Of a stretch of DNA of 64,000 bases, positions 34,146 to 41,986 are shown piece after piece. Origin of the DNA: Celeribacter baekdonensis (GTDB taxonomy: Bacteria > Pseudomonadota > Alphaproteobacteria > Rhodobacterales > Rhodobacteraceae); contig NZ_CP028475.1 of NCBI RefSeq assembly GCF_003047105.1, positions 3,286,001-3,350,000 of the forward strand, read 5' to 3'. A program made the translations under genes and the position numbers. Each line of letters opens with the position of its first letter. Position 1 is the stretch's first letter. The notes below the pieces were generated by a model that saw only the letters and a program-made list of their open reading frames with translations, did not search any database and was not told the DNA's origin.

Positions 34146-34198
34146 CGCTGGTGTCGTTCGGGTCCCGCACAGACAAAAACCAACACGGAGAGACGGAA

Positions 34199-34930
34199 AT
34201 GGGCCAAGTCCTGAATCCCGATGAACTACGCACAGCCCTCGAAACAGCCATCAAGGGCAACACCGCCAACGCATCCCCGTTTAGCCTTGCTTGGGCGAGC
34301 GGAAAACTGTCGCGCGCGCATCTCGCGCGCTGGTGTGAAAACCATTATCACTATGTCGGCCCCTTCGCCGAATACCTCGCATATGTCTACGCGCGTCTGC
34401 CCGCAGAGTTCGAAGAAGCCAAAGATTTCATGCTTCAGAACATGTATGAGGAAGAGTTGGCGGCGGACCGTCACACCGATCTTTTGATCCGTTTTGGCGA
34501 AGCCTGCGGCACAGATCGCGCGCGCATTCTCAACCCGGACAACATGACCGCCACCACCCGTGCGCTTCAGGCGTGGTGCTACACTGTGGCGATGCGTGAA
34601 GATCCGATTGTTGCCATCGCGGGCCTTGTTGTGGGTCTCGAAAGCCAAGTGCCGTCGATCTACCGCAAGCAAACTCCGACATTGCGTGACAAATACGGGT
34701 TCACCGATGAAGAGGTCGAGTTCTTTGACCTGCACATCGTCTCTGACGAAATCCATGGCGAGCGCGGCTATCAGATCGTTCTGGAACATGCCCGCACCTA
34801 CGAGCTTCAGCAGAAATGTCTGAAGATCTGTGAGATTGGGGCGCAGATGCGTCTGCTCTACACCACAGCACTCTATAACGAGTATGTGGGTTCAGAAATC
34901 CCGCTCTCCGACCTGGGCCTTGCTGCCTGA
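34199..34930 (+). CDS. Heme-oxygenase-like diiron oxidase (HDO; TenA/PqqC/CADD-like fold)
   Basis: 243 residues from the ATG at 34199 with GGAG eight bases upstream. The all-helical protein belongs to the TenA/PqqC/CADD superfamily (NHYHYVGPFAEYLAYVYARL). The six metal ligands known for CADD-type HDOs are present with matching spacing: Glu85 and His92 (seven apart, in EEELAADRH), Glu148 (GLESQ), then His179, Asp183 and His186 (plus four and plus three, in LHIVSDEIHGE). Thiaminase TenA and PqqC lack this set, so an O2-activating diiron enzyme is expected: hydroxylation, N-oxygenation or C-C cleavage. It heads an operon with two [2Fe-2S] ferredoxins and an aldehyde dehydrogenase. Substrate unknown. 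Confidence 0.8.
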   Translation: MGQVLNPDELRTALETAIKGNTANASPFSLAWASGKLSRAHLARWCENHYHYVGPFAEYLAYVYARLPAEFEEAKDFMLQNMYEEELAADRHTDLLIRFGEACGTDRARILNPDNMTATTRALQAWCYTVAMREDPIVAIAGLVVGLESQVPSIYRKQTPTLRDKYGFTDEEVEFFDLHIVSDEIHGERGYQIVLEHARTYELQQKCLKICEIGAQMRLLYTTALYNEYVGSEIPLSDLGLAA

Positions 34931-34982
34931 TCTGACCCTTGAGAGGTGGGTTTCGGCCCACCTTTCCCAGCCGGAAAATCTC

Positions 34983-35276
34983 ATGCCAAAAGTTATCTTG
35001 CACAAAGGCGGCGAGGTGTTTGAGGGCGACGTTGCGCCCAAAACCAACCTCGTGGTCAGCGCCGGGATCCGTAAGTTTCCGTTTCCCAATCTGGCCTATA
35101 AATGTGGCATGGGCAAATGCTCGACCTGTACCTGTCGCATTCTGGCAGGGGCGGAGCATTTGGAGCCGCCAAATTGGAAAGAGAAACGCCAACTAGGCGA
35201 ACGATTGGACGAGGGCTACCGCCTCGCGTGTCAGCTCTGGGTCACCGAAGATATCGAACTCGCACAAGACCTCTAA
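34983..35276 (+). CDS. [2Fe-2S] ferredoxin, first of the HDO operon
   Basis: 97 residues from the ATG at 34983. The cluster loop CGMGKCSTCTC gives C-x4-C-x2-C (about 41-49), and the fourth ligand is in YRLACQLW near 82: plant-type [2Fe-2S] fold. An extra Cys directly follows the loop (TCTC). It lies 52 bases after the HDO gene. With the second ferredoxin and the reductase fusion at 39774 it could carry electrons to the diiron centre. Confidence 0.88.
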   Translation: MPKVILHKGGEVFEGDVAPKTNLVVSAGIRKFPFPNLAYKCGMGKCSTCTCRILAGAEHLEPPNWKEKRQLGERLDEGYRLACQLWVTEDIELAQDL

Positions 35277-35332
35277 GTCTTAGCATCGCCCCAAGGGGCG
35301 GCGCTCCCATCATCCTTGCCGAGGGCTGTCTC

Positions 35333-35626
35333 ATGTATGTCATTCTGACCACCAAACCCGATGAATTCCACACAATCATGGGCGATGGCGTCGTGTCCAT
35401 CGAATCCTATGACTACATTTTCTACGGGCGCAAGCGCGCGAATTTCACCATTGCCGAAATCGTCGACGCCGACCGCATCACCATCGTCGAAGACGAACCG
35501 CCGCATATCGTCAACAAGGTGCCGTGCAAAATGTTCGAGTCCTTTGACACGATCGAAGACGCGCGGGCGGAACTGAATGTTTTGACCCATTTCGGCAGCA
35601 TGGACATCGAGCTGCGCGCCGTGTGA
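35333..35626 (+). CDS. Uncharacterised small protein between two ferredoxin genes
   Basis: 97 residues from the ATG at 35333, which has GAGGG upstream. I do not recognise the family. The sequence is acidic with short alternating hydrophobic stretches (MYVILTTKPDEF, ANFTIAEIVDADRITIVED, FGSMDIELRAV), suggesting a small alpha-beta fold. There are no Cys motifs, signal or membrane segment. Codon use matches its neighbours, and its position between HDO-ferredoxin and ferredoxin-ALDH in the same orientation argues for a working part of that system, perhaps a coupling or specificity subunit. That role is inference. Confidence 0.75.
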   Translation: MYVILTTKPDEFHTIMGDGVVSIESYDYIFYGRKRANFTIAEIVDADRITIVEDEPPHIVNKVPCKMFESFDTIEDARAELNVLTHFGSMDIELRAV

Positions 35627-35688
35627 GGCCCGCCAAATCGTTGTTCCCCGGTCGCCTGACCAAATCATAAAACGCACAAAGACAGGCC

Positions 35689-36009
35689 ATGGATAAGATC
35701 AACATCACCTTTATTCCCAACGATAATAAAACCATCTCGGTCGCTGCGGGCAGCAATCTTTTGCGCGCCTCGTTGCGCGAAAAGGGCGGTATTCCGTTCA
35801 AATGTGGTGGCGGATTTTGCGGCACTTGCCGATGCAAAGTGGTCGAAGGGTTGGAGCACACCGACGACGTGAAAGCCAAAGAACGCAAACATCTGACTGA
35901 CGAGGATGTGGCCAATGGGTTTCGCATGGCCTGCCAGACCTTCGTGCAGGGCGATGTAAAAGTGTCTTGGGGCGAACCTCCTTCAAAAGAAACGCAAGAG
36001 CGCGGCTGA
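35689..36009 (+). CDS. [2Fe-2S] ferredoxin, second of the HDO operon
   Basis: 106 residues. The cluster loop CGGGFCGTCRC gives C-x4-C-x2-C (about 39-47), with the fourth ligand in FRMACQTF near 83: plant-type fold. It differs clearly from the first ferredoxin, so the two are not a recent duplication. It lies 62 bases after the small unknown gene and directly before the aldehyde dehydrogenase. Two ferredoxins for one oxygenase is unusual; they may form a relay or serve different partners. Confidence 0.88.
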   Translation: MDKINITFIPNDNKTISVAAGSNLLRASLREKGGIPFKCGGGFCGTCRCKVVEGLEHTDDVKAKERKHLTDEDVANGFRMACQTFVQGDVKVSWGEPPSKETQERG

Positions 36010-36036
36010 ATGGGCCGCGCGACAAAAGGGGCAAAC

Positions 36037-37482
36037 ATGTCTTATCTCAATTTCATTGGCGGGGACTGGGTTCCGGCCCTTTCCGGCGAGACGTTTGAAA
36101 ACCGCAATCCCGCCGATCAAACCGACCTCATCGGCCTGTTTCCGAATGGTGGCATGGCGGATGTGGCCGCAGCTGTTGAAACCGTCTCTGCCGCGTGGCC
36201 GGCATGGGCCGCCAAGGGCCCGGAGGCGCGAGCGGATGTGCTGTATAAAGCCGCCGATATTATTTCAACGCGCATTGATGCCATCGCCGCGGAACTGACC
36301 CGCGAGGAGGGCAAGACCCTCACCGAGGCGCGCAATGAAACCAGCCGGATCGCCGCCAATTTTCGCTTTTATGCGGGGGAGGCGTTGCGTCTGAAGGGCG
36401 AAAGTTTCCCGATGCCTGAGGGCCAAATCGCCTTGACGCTGCGCCAACCTGTGGGAGTTGTCGCTGTGATCACGCCTTGGAATTTCCCGCTTTCTATGGC
36501 GGCGCGCAAAATTGCGCCCGCGCTTGCGGCGGGCAATGGTGTGATCTTTAAACCGTCCGAAATGACCCCTTTGATGGGGCAGCGCCTTGTTGAGGTGCTG
36601 CTCGACGCGGGTCTGCCGAAAGGGCTCATCGCGCTTATCCATGGTCGCGGTGCCACCGTGGGCCAGGCCATCACCTCGACGCCGGGGATCGACGCGCTGA
36701 CCTTTACTGGCTCCTATGGGGTGGGGATGCAAATCGCCTCAGCTCTAACCACCGACACACGGTGTCAGTTGGAAATGGGCGGCAAAAACGCCACTGTGGT
36801 GTTGGAGGATGCCGATCTGGATCGCGCGGTAGACATCATTCGACGCGGTGCTTTTGGTCTGACGGGGCAGGCCTGTACGGGCACGAGCCGGGTGTTGGTG
36901 GCGCGCACCCATTATGACGCGCTGGTCGAGAAACTTTCGGCCGCCGCCGCTGGGATCACCATCGGTGCAGGCACGCGCGAGGGCGTAAATATGGGGCCGC
37001 TGGCCACCAGTGCGCAGCTTGATAAGGTCAAAGCCTATCTTGGCATCGCCAAGCAGGAAGGCGGGCGGATCACCACCGGCGGTTTGCCTGAGGCCTCGTC
37101 CGATCTGGCCAATGGCTTCTTTATCCGGCCAACCGTGGTCGCCGATGTCCCTGCGGACAGCCGCTTGTTGCGTGACGAAATTTTCGCGCCGGTTGTGGCT
37201 GTGCGGGCTGTCGATAGTGTCGATGAGGCAATCGAAATCGCCGATGATACCGAATACGGACTGGCCATTTCCCTTGTGTCCAATGACATGGCGTCGATTT
37301 TGAAGATTGCGCAGAAAACCCAGCACGGTGTGGTCAAGGTCAACAGCCCGACCACTGGCGTGGCGCTCAACGCGCCTTTCGGTGGGTTCAAACATTCCTC
37401 CAACCAAAGCGCGAAAGAGCAAGGCGGAGCCAATGTGATGGACTTCTACAGCCGGATCAAAAGCGTCTATTTGGGGGGCTGA
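36037..37482 (+). CDS. Aldehyde dehydrogenase family protein
   Basis: 481 residues from the ATG at 36037 (AGGGG upstream); an in-frame ATG at 36010 directly follows the ferredoxin stop. All ALDH catalytic residues are in place: Asn149 (TPWNFP), Lys172 (FKPSE), Glu246 (LEMGGKN) and the nucleophile Cys280 (GQACTGTSR). The QACTGTSRV context resembles alpha-ketoglutarate-semialdehyde and related dehydrogenases, but the substrate cannot be fixed. In the HDO operon it most likely oxidises an aldehyde released after oxygenation. The TSUP gene follows immediately. Confidence 0.9.
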   Translation: MSYLNFIGGDWVPALSGETFENRNPADQTDLIGLFPNGGMADVAAAVETVSAAWPAWAAKGPEARADVLYKAADIISTRIDAIAAELTREEGKTLTEARNETSRIAANFRFYAGEALRLKGESFPMPEGQIALTLRQPVGVVAVITPWNFPLSMAARKIAPALAAGNGVIFKPSEMTPLMGQRLVEVLLDAGLPKGLIALIHGRGATVGQAITSTPGIDALTFTGSYGVGMQIASALTTDTRCQLEMGGKNATVVLEDADLDRAVDIIRRGAFGLTGQACTGTSRVLVARTHYDALVEKLSAAAAGITIGAGTREGVNMGPLATSAQLDKVKAYLGIAKQEGGRITTGGLPEASSDLANGFFIRPTVVADVPADSRLLRDEIFAPVVAVRAVDSVDEAIEIADDTEYGLAISLVSNDMASILKIAQKTQHGVVKVNSPTTGVALNAPFGGFKHSSNQSAKEQGGANVMDFYSRIKSVYLGG

Positions 37483-38231
37483 ATGGAGTTTATCCACGAC
37501 CTGATCGGCGGAAATCTATTGACCCCGCATTTCTTCGGCATGGTGGCGATGGTCTTTGTCGCCGCCATTCTTCAAGGGGTGGGGGGCTTGGGGTTTGCCA
37601 TGTTCTCGGCACCGCTGTCGGCGCTGTTTTTCCCGGAAATGGCCCCCGGACCCCTGCTGGTATTGGGGGGATGCCTCTCGGTCATGGTGGTTCTGCGCGA
37701 ACGCTCCGCGATTGATTACAAATCTGCGGGCATGATGATCACGGGCCGGGTGATTGGCAACTTCATCGCCGTGGCGGTGATGGCGATGCTGAGTGCGACG
37801 AGCTTTTACATTCTCTTCGCGGTGCTGATCTTATTGGGCGTGGCTCTGAGCTATAGCGGTCTGCGGATCGTTGCCAATTGGCGCACACTGGGGCGGCAGG
37901 GATCACGTCGGGCATTATGGGGACGATCACCTCTTCGGGCGCGCCGCCCTATGCGATCGTCATGCAAAACGCCGCTCCTGCAACCTTGCGTGCGACGCTC
38001 AATTTTACCTTTTTCTTTGGGGCAACGACCTCGTTGGTGTTGCTGGCGTCGGTAGGTCGCTTTGGTCTGCATCAACTGCTGCTGGGCCTGTTGTTGCTGC
38101 CTGCGCTGCTTTTGGGTTTCACCGTCTCAACACGCCTTGCACGGCATGTGCCAAAAGGCGCGATCCGTCATGTGCTTTTGGGGCTGTCCGCCCTCAGCGC
38201 CATCGGTCTTTTGCTGCGGGCGGCCTTTTGA
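37483..38231 (+). pseudogene. TSUP family permease, interrupted by a -1 frameshift
   Basis: Starting right after the ALDH stop, the first frame gives the N-terminal half: ILQGVGGLGFAMFSAPLSAL, several membrane segments, and GLRIVANWRTLG at about residue 137. It then turns into Arg-rich nonsense to 38055. The frame one base back continues AAGITSGIMGTITSSGAPPY, VMQNAAPATLRATL and a hydrophobic C-terminus ending at 38231. One G added to the GGGG at 37890-37893 restores a single TSUP protein of about 249 residues. It is therefore either a sequencing error or a recent mutation. It probably exports a small anionic product of the HDO pathway. Confidence 0.85.
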
Positions 38232-38248
38232 TGTGGGACAGAGGAGGG

Positions 38249-38902
38249 TCAGGCCTCGTCTGACGCCTCTGGGGCATCGACCGAATTGTACACATGGCGC
38301 GCCGCCAAAAGTGCGGCGAGCTCTCCGTCCCCGGCGATCACCGCGCGGAGAATGTCGGCATGTTCTTTCCAGCTCTTTGACACTTTCACCGGGTCATCTT
38401 GTTTGAACAACATGCCGGTCTGGTCGCGCAGGGTGCGGATCAGGTCCTGAAGGGTGGCGTTGCCAGAGATCTGCCCGAGTGCTGTGTGAAACGCGTCGTT
38501 ATGGGCGCTGATCTGGCTGAAATCACCCTCTTCGATGGCGTTTTCGCCCGCCGCAAGAACGCGTTGTAATTCTGCGATCCGTTCGGGGTCTTTGCGTTTG
38601 GCTGCAAGTTTGGCGTTCAGCGATTCAAGGGTTGCGCGCACTTCGATCAATTCCATTTTTTGATCGGGCGCAGGCATCGAAACAGTCGCCCCGCGCCGTG
38701 GAATGATTTTGACCAAGCCTTCGGCGGCCAACTCGCGCAAGGCTTCGCGCACGGGCATGCGCGACACGCCCATTTCCTCAGAAATACGTCCTTCTACAAG
38801 GCGGGCGCCGGTTTCAAATTCGGCGTTTAAAATGCGCTGGCGCAGCGCATCCTTGACCATTTTCGTCAATGGTGTGTGCGCGTCTCCTAAGGCCACTGTC
38901 AT
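38249..38902 (-). CDS. GntR-family regulator, FCD subfamily
   Basis: 217 residues from the ATG at 38902 with AGGA upstream. The N-terminal winged helix reads MVKDALRQRILNAEFETGARL, EEMGVSRMPVREALRELAAEGL and IIPRRGATVSM, the FadR/FCD subfamily pattern. The FCD effector domain has the metal-binding layout with HNDAFHTALGQISGN, then SWKEHADILRAVIAGD and a final His near 207. It is convergent with the TSUP gene and divergent from the HbpS-like operon; three GTATAC palindromes stand in that gap. It is the obvious candidate to bind all six sites in the window. Confidence 0.9.
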   Translation of the reverse strand: MTVALGDAHTPLTKMVKDALRQRILNAEFETGARLVEGRISEEMGVSRMPVREALRELAAEGLVKIIPRRGATVSMPAPDQKMELIEVRATLESLNAKLAAKRKDPERIAELQRVLAAGENAIEEGDFSQISAHNDAFHTALGQISGNATLQDLIRTLRDQTGMLFKQDDPVKVSKSWKEHADILRAVIAGDGELAALLAARHVYNSVDAPEASDEA

Positions 38903-38983
38903 CTTTTGTCCTGCTGTCTTATGTGGCGCGCGGCCTGTGTTGGCCGCCGCGCATTCCGTAAAATCCGCCCGCAGGCGCTAAAT

Positions 38984-38993
38984 TTGTATACCA
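38984..38993. promoter_or_regulatory. GTATAC operator, site 3
   Basis: TTGTATACCA, 81 bases upstream of the gntR start codon; a likely autoregulatory site. Confidence 0.55.
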
Positions 38994-39144
38994 GAGAGGG
39001 GAGCAACTTGCCAAGTCGCGAGGCATCATTATCGGGGTCGCGGAGATTGCTTGGTTCTGGCGGTGAGAATCGCGCGTTTTATACGGGTTATTGCCGCCGC
39101 TAGTGATCGGGGTGCCCCCGGTTTTGAGGCTTTGAGGTGACTTT

Positions 39145-39154
39145 TTGTATACTA
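39145..39154. promoter_or_regulatory. GTATAC operator, site 4
   Basis: TTGTATACTA inside a T-rich/A-rich flank, in the middle of the gntR / HbpS-like divergent region. Confidence 0.55.
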
Positions 39155-39238
39155 AAAATAAGGCAAACGGCACATTTTAGGGGTTTATTTGAGGTTTTTA
39201 TGAAAAAATGGGTTGCGTAGTGCCATTTTTATGAGAAA

Positions 39239-39248
39239 CAGTATACAA
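39239..39248. promoter_or_regulatory. GTATAC operator, site 5
   Basis: CAGTATACAA, 38 bases before the start codon of the HbpS-like gene, where a bound repressor would block transcription. Its reverse complement, TTGTATACTG, matches the other sites. Confidence 0.55.
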
Positions 39249-39286
39249 AATAAAAGTTACAATCGCACAACTCAAGAGATGATCCA

Positions 39287-39766
39287 TTGAAAACTGTTCT
39301 CAGACTTCAGTCCGAAGAAGCGCGCGTGATGATCGCGGCCGCTGTTGAAAAATCCAAAGAAATTGGGGTGCTCGAAACAATTTGCATCGCGGATGACGGA
39401 GGATTCCCGATCCTGATCGAACGTATGGATGGCGCGCGTGTCACAGGGCCGCAAATCAGTTGGAATAAGGCCTTTACAGCAGCCACGCACAAACGTTCGA
39501 CCCATCTGTTCAACAAAGCGCCCAACGGTCCGGCGCTGCCGGGCAATGAGGCGTTTGGTATTCAATTGTCCTTTGAGGGCAAGTTCGCGGTTTTCGTCGG
39601 CGGCTTTCCGATTGTCGTCGATGGCGAGGTCGTTGGTGGCGTTGGCCTGTCGGGCGGCAATGGCGAACAGGACACAGCCGCAGGCGTTGCGGCGCTGCAA
39701 GCCTTGTCAGACCTTTTGAGCCCGCAAGGACACGAGGTGCTTGTCGCCGCCGACATCAAAAAGTGA
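39287..39766 (+). CDS. HbpS/GlcG-like heme-degrading or cofactor-binding protein
   Basis: 159 residues from a TTG at 39287 (AAGAGA upstream). It is a GlcG/HbpS-fold protein: ARVMIAAAVEKSKEIGV, ICIADDGGFPILIERMDGA, KAFTAATHKRST, and the glycine-rich GGFPIVVDGEVVGGVGLSGG. No signal peptide is seen, so it is cytosolic, unlike Streptomyces HbpS. Family members bind heme or cobalamin, or act as small subunits of oxidative pathways; the role is often unknown. It heads an operon with a ferredoxin-reductase fusion and a TerC-like protein under a GTATAC operator. Confidence 0.85.
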   Translation: MKTVLRLQSEEARVMIAAAVEKSKEIGVLETICIADDGGFPILIERMDGARVTGPQISWNKAFTAATHKRSTHLFNKAPNGPALPGNEAFGIQLSFEGKFAVFVGGFPIVVDGEVVGGVGLSGGNGEQDTAAGVAALQALSDLLSPQGHEVLVAADIKK

Positions 39767-39773
39767 GGCCAAC

Positions 39774-40823
39774 ATGACCATCATTCGCGCAGTTCACAAA
39801 ATGGAAGAGGGCAGATCAGAGAGCGAGGCTCTGCATGTGACCTTGGCCGAAACCGGCAAAATCTTTCCGGTTCAGCCACATGAATCCGTGCTCGCGGCGG
39901 CTTTGAATGCCGGGATTGAGTTGGCGCATGAGTGCAAGACCGGGTTTTGCGGCTCTTGTCGTGTGCGGATTTTGGAGGGCGCTATCGCCTATGCGGAAGA
40001 TCCCATCGGGTTGAGTGATCAAGAGCGTGGCTGTGGTTTTGCGCTGGCCTGTCAGGCGCGGGCGCAAACCAACCTTGTGATCGAAGCGCCTTTGATGCCA
40101 ACAGATCGCCCTGAGCCGACCGACATCACGGCTCAGGTTGTGTCTGTCGATCAGGTCTGCGGTAATATCACCCGGCTGCGGCTGTCGCCTGTTGGCGGCA
40201 TGCCCGCGTTTCTTCCGGGTCAATATGTTGATGTGGTCACGCAGAGTGGCGCGACACGGTCGTTTTCGATTGCCTCAGCACCAGATGAGGCCGTGATTGA
40301 ATTGCACATCCGCACCATCCCCGGCGGAATGTTCACCGCTGGCATCATTCCGGCGCTTAAATGCGGGGAGACCGTGGCGCTGCATGGGCCGCATGGGCTG
40401 TTCCGCCTGCGTCCTGATGATTTTCGCCCCCTCGTTTTGGTTGCGACGGGCACGGGCATCGCGCCTTTGCGTGCCATGCTTGCGGCGCTCAGGGCCGACC
40501 CGGACTGTCCGCCTGTCGCGCTCTATTGGGGGATGCGCGAGCAAAGCGAACTTTACCTTGCCGATGAGATCGCCACCTTGGGCGCTGGCTTGGAGGATTT
40601 CACCTTTGTCCCGGTCCTGTCGCGTGCCGCAGAGGGCTGGTCGGGCCGGCGAGGCTATGTCCAGGATGCAGTGATCGAAGATCTGCCCGACCTGTCAGAG
40701 CATGCGCTCTATCTCTGCGGCTCGCCGGCGATGATCGCCGCGGCGCGTGGGCGGTTTCTTGAAGTCGGGGCGAGCGTCAACCACATCTATGTGGATAGCT
40801 TTCACTTCGCTCATAATCTGTAA
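39774..40823 (+). CDS. Ferredoxin-ferredoxin reductase fusion (FAD/NAD, [2Fe-2S])
   Basis: 349 residues from the ATG at 39774, which has GAGG upstream. The N-terminal plant-type ferredoxin has Cys54, Cys59 and Cys62 (CKTGFCGSC) and Cys93 (LACQA). An FNR module follows with the FAD motif TRSFSIASAP, a nucleotide-binding VATGTGIAPLRAM and a C-terminal LYLCGSPAMI. The order ferredoxin-FAD-NAD is that of oxygenase reductases such as BenC or the CDP-6-deoxy reductase type. No oxygenase is in its own operon, so the best local partner is the HDO and its ferredoxins, which share the GTATAC operator. Confidence 0.9.
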   Translation: MTIIRAVHKMEEGRSESEALHVTLAETGKIFPVQPHESVLAAALNAGIELAHECKTGFCGSCRVRILEGAIAYAEDPIGLSDQERGCGFALACQARAQTNLVIEAPLMPTDRPEPTDITAQVVSVDQVCGNITRLRLSPVGGMPAFLPGQYVDVVTQSGATRSFSIASAPDEAVIELHIRTIPGGMFTAGIIPALKCGETVALHGPHGLFRLRPDDFRPLVLVATGTGIAPLRAMLAALRADPDCPPVALYWGMREQSELYLADEIATLGAGLEDFTFVPVLSRAAEGWSGRRGYVQDAVIEDLPDLSEHALYLCGSPAMIAAARGRFLEVGASVNHIYVDSFHFAHNL

Positions 40824-40870
40824 CCAGAGCCGCCTTTGCGCGCTCGTAAGCACAGGGGGGCCGAGGCACC

Positions 40871-41914
40871 ATGTCCTCGTCCATGTTCAAATATTTTCGT
40901 TGGAGCTTTGCCGTCACCGTGATCGGGCTTGGGCTCTGTGTCTGGCTCGGTTGGGCCTATACCGGGCGGATTTCCGGCATGATCGCCTTTGCCACGATTG
41001 GGGTCATCCTCTCAGTTCTGGAAATTTCGTTGAGCTTCGACAATGCCATCGTGAATGCCAATAAACTCAAAGACATGAGCGATGTCTGGCGGCAACGCTT
41101 TCTGACTTGGGGCATCCTGATCGCGGTGTTTGGCATGCGGATCATCTTTCCGCTGGCTGTTGTCTCTATCGCCGCCAAAATTGGTCCGATTGAGGCCATT
41201 CGGCTGGCTGCCACCGAGCCTTCCGAATATGCGCGCCTGATTGGGGCGGCGCATCTGTCGATCTCGGCCTTTGGCGGGACGTTTTTGATGATGGTGGCGC
41301 TGAGCTATTTTATCGACCCTGACAAAGAGGTCGATTGGTTGCGCCCGCTGGAAAATCTTTTGCGGACATGGGCCTCTGTGCGCGGTTTGGCGATTGGTTT
41401 GGTGTTGCTGATCGTGCTGCTGATTTCCGGGCTGCTGGACGAGGCTCTGCGCGGTCAGTTCTTGATCGCTGCCGTGACGGGATTGGTGGCTTTTATTGCC
41501 GTCGAAACGCTCGGGCATGTTCTCGATCGCGGCCCGATGAGGGCGGCAGGCGGGCTTGGCGCGTTCATGTATCTCGAAGTGCTGGATGCCTCCTTTAGCT
41601 TCGACGGGGTAATTGGGGCCTTTGCCCTGACACAAAACCTGTTTCTCATCGCCATCGGTTTGGGCATCGGCGCGATGTATGTGCGCTCGATGACGATCAT
41701 GTTGGTGGAAAAGGAGACGCTGACCGAGTTTCGCTATCTCGAACATGGGGCGTTTTATTCGGTGTTGGTGCTGTCATGCGTGATGTTCGTGCAAAGCCTT
41801 GTGCATATTCCCGAGGTGATCACCGGGCTGATCGGCGCGGGGTTTATCCTGCTCTCACTGGTGTCCTCGGTGCGCTACAACAAACGCCATTCTCATCCGG
41901 CAGCGGCGGAATAG
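40871..41914 (+). CDS. TerC-like integral membrane protein (DUF475)
   Basis: 347 residues with about nine membrane segments. TerC/DUF475 hallmarks are the acidic-polar membrane motifs VLEISLSFDNAIVNANKL near residue 50 and MYLEVLDASFSFDGVIGAFA near 235, which are thought to bind a metal. TerC relatives are linked to Mn export and metal loading of membrane or secreted proteins. It is the third gene of the HbpS-like/reductase operon, 47 bases downstream. A role in metal supply or metal balance for the metalloenzymes is possible but speculative. Confidence 0.85.
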   Translation: MSSSMFKYFRWSFAVTVIGLGLCVWLGWAYTGRISGMIAFATIGVILSVLEISLSFDNAIVNANKLKDMSDVWRQRFLTWGILIAVFGMRIIFPLAVVSIAAKIGPIEAIRLAATEPSEYARLIGAAHLSISAFGGTFLMMVALSYFIDPDKEVDWLRPLENLLRTWASVRGLAIGLVLLIVLLISGLLDEALRGQFLIAAVTGLVAFIAVETLGHVLDRGPMRAAGGLGAFMYLEVLDASFSFDGVIGAFALTQNLFLIAIGLGIGAMYVRSMTIMLVEKETLTEFRYLEHGAFYSVLVLSCVMFVQSLVHIPEVITGLIGAGFILLSLVSSVRYNKRHSHPAAAE

Positions 41915-41938
41915 GCCGTATCCCTTGACGGTCTCTTT

Positions 41939-41986
41939 AAGGCGCTTTTTCGGGGTCCCCTTGCCCGAGGAAGCGCCTTATTTTAT
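41939..41986. terminator. Shared terminator of the TerC-like and nitrilase-fold genes
   Basis: AAGGCGCTT (41939-41947) pairs with AAGCGCCTT (41971-41979), followed by ATTTTATT on the plus strand. The 3' arm overlaps the stop codon of the convergent hydrolase gene. Confidence 0.75.

Larger units (their letters stand above)
33909..34198. other. A+T-rich divergent control region (ggt / HDO operon)
   Basis: 290 bases without a gene. The ggt-proximal half is strongly A+T-rich. It carries a GTATAC operator (34100-34109) and a leader hairpin (34116-34145), and must hold the promoters of both ggt (minus) and the diiron oxidase operon (plus). Confidence 0.6.
38903..39286. other. Divergent control region of gntR and the HbpS-like operon
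   Basis: 384 bases without a gene. It contains three GTATAC palindromes (38984, 39145, 39239) and A+T-rich DNA toward the HbpS-like gene. The layout fits autoregulation of gntR and control of the plus-strand operon, possibly with looping. Confidence 0.65.
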
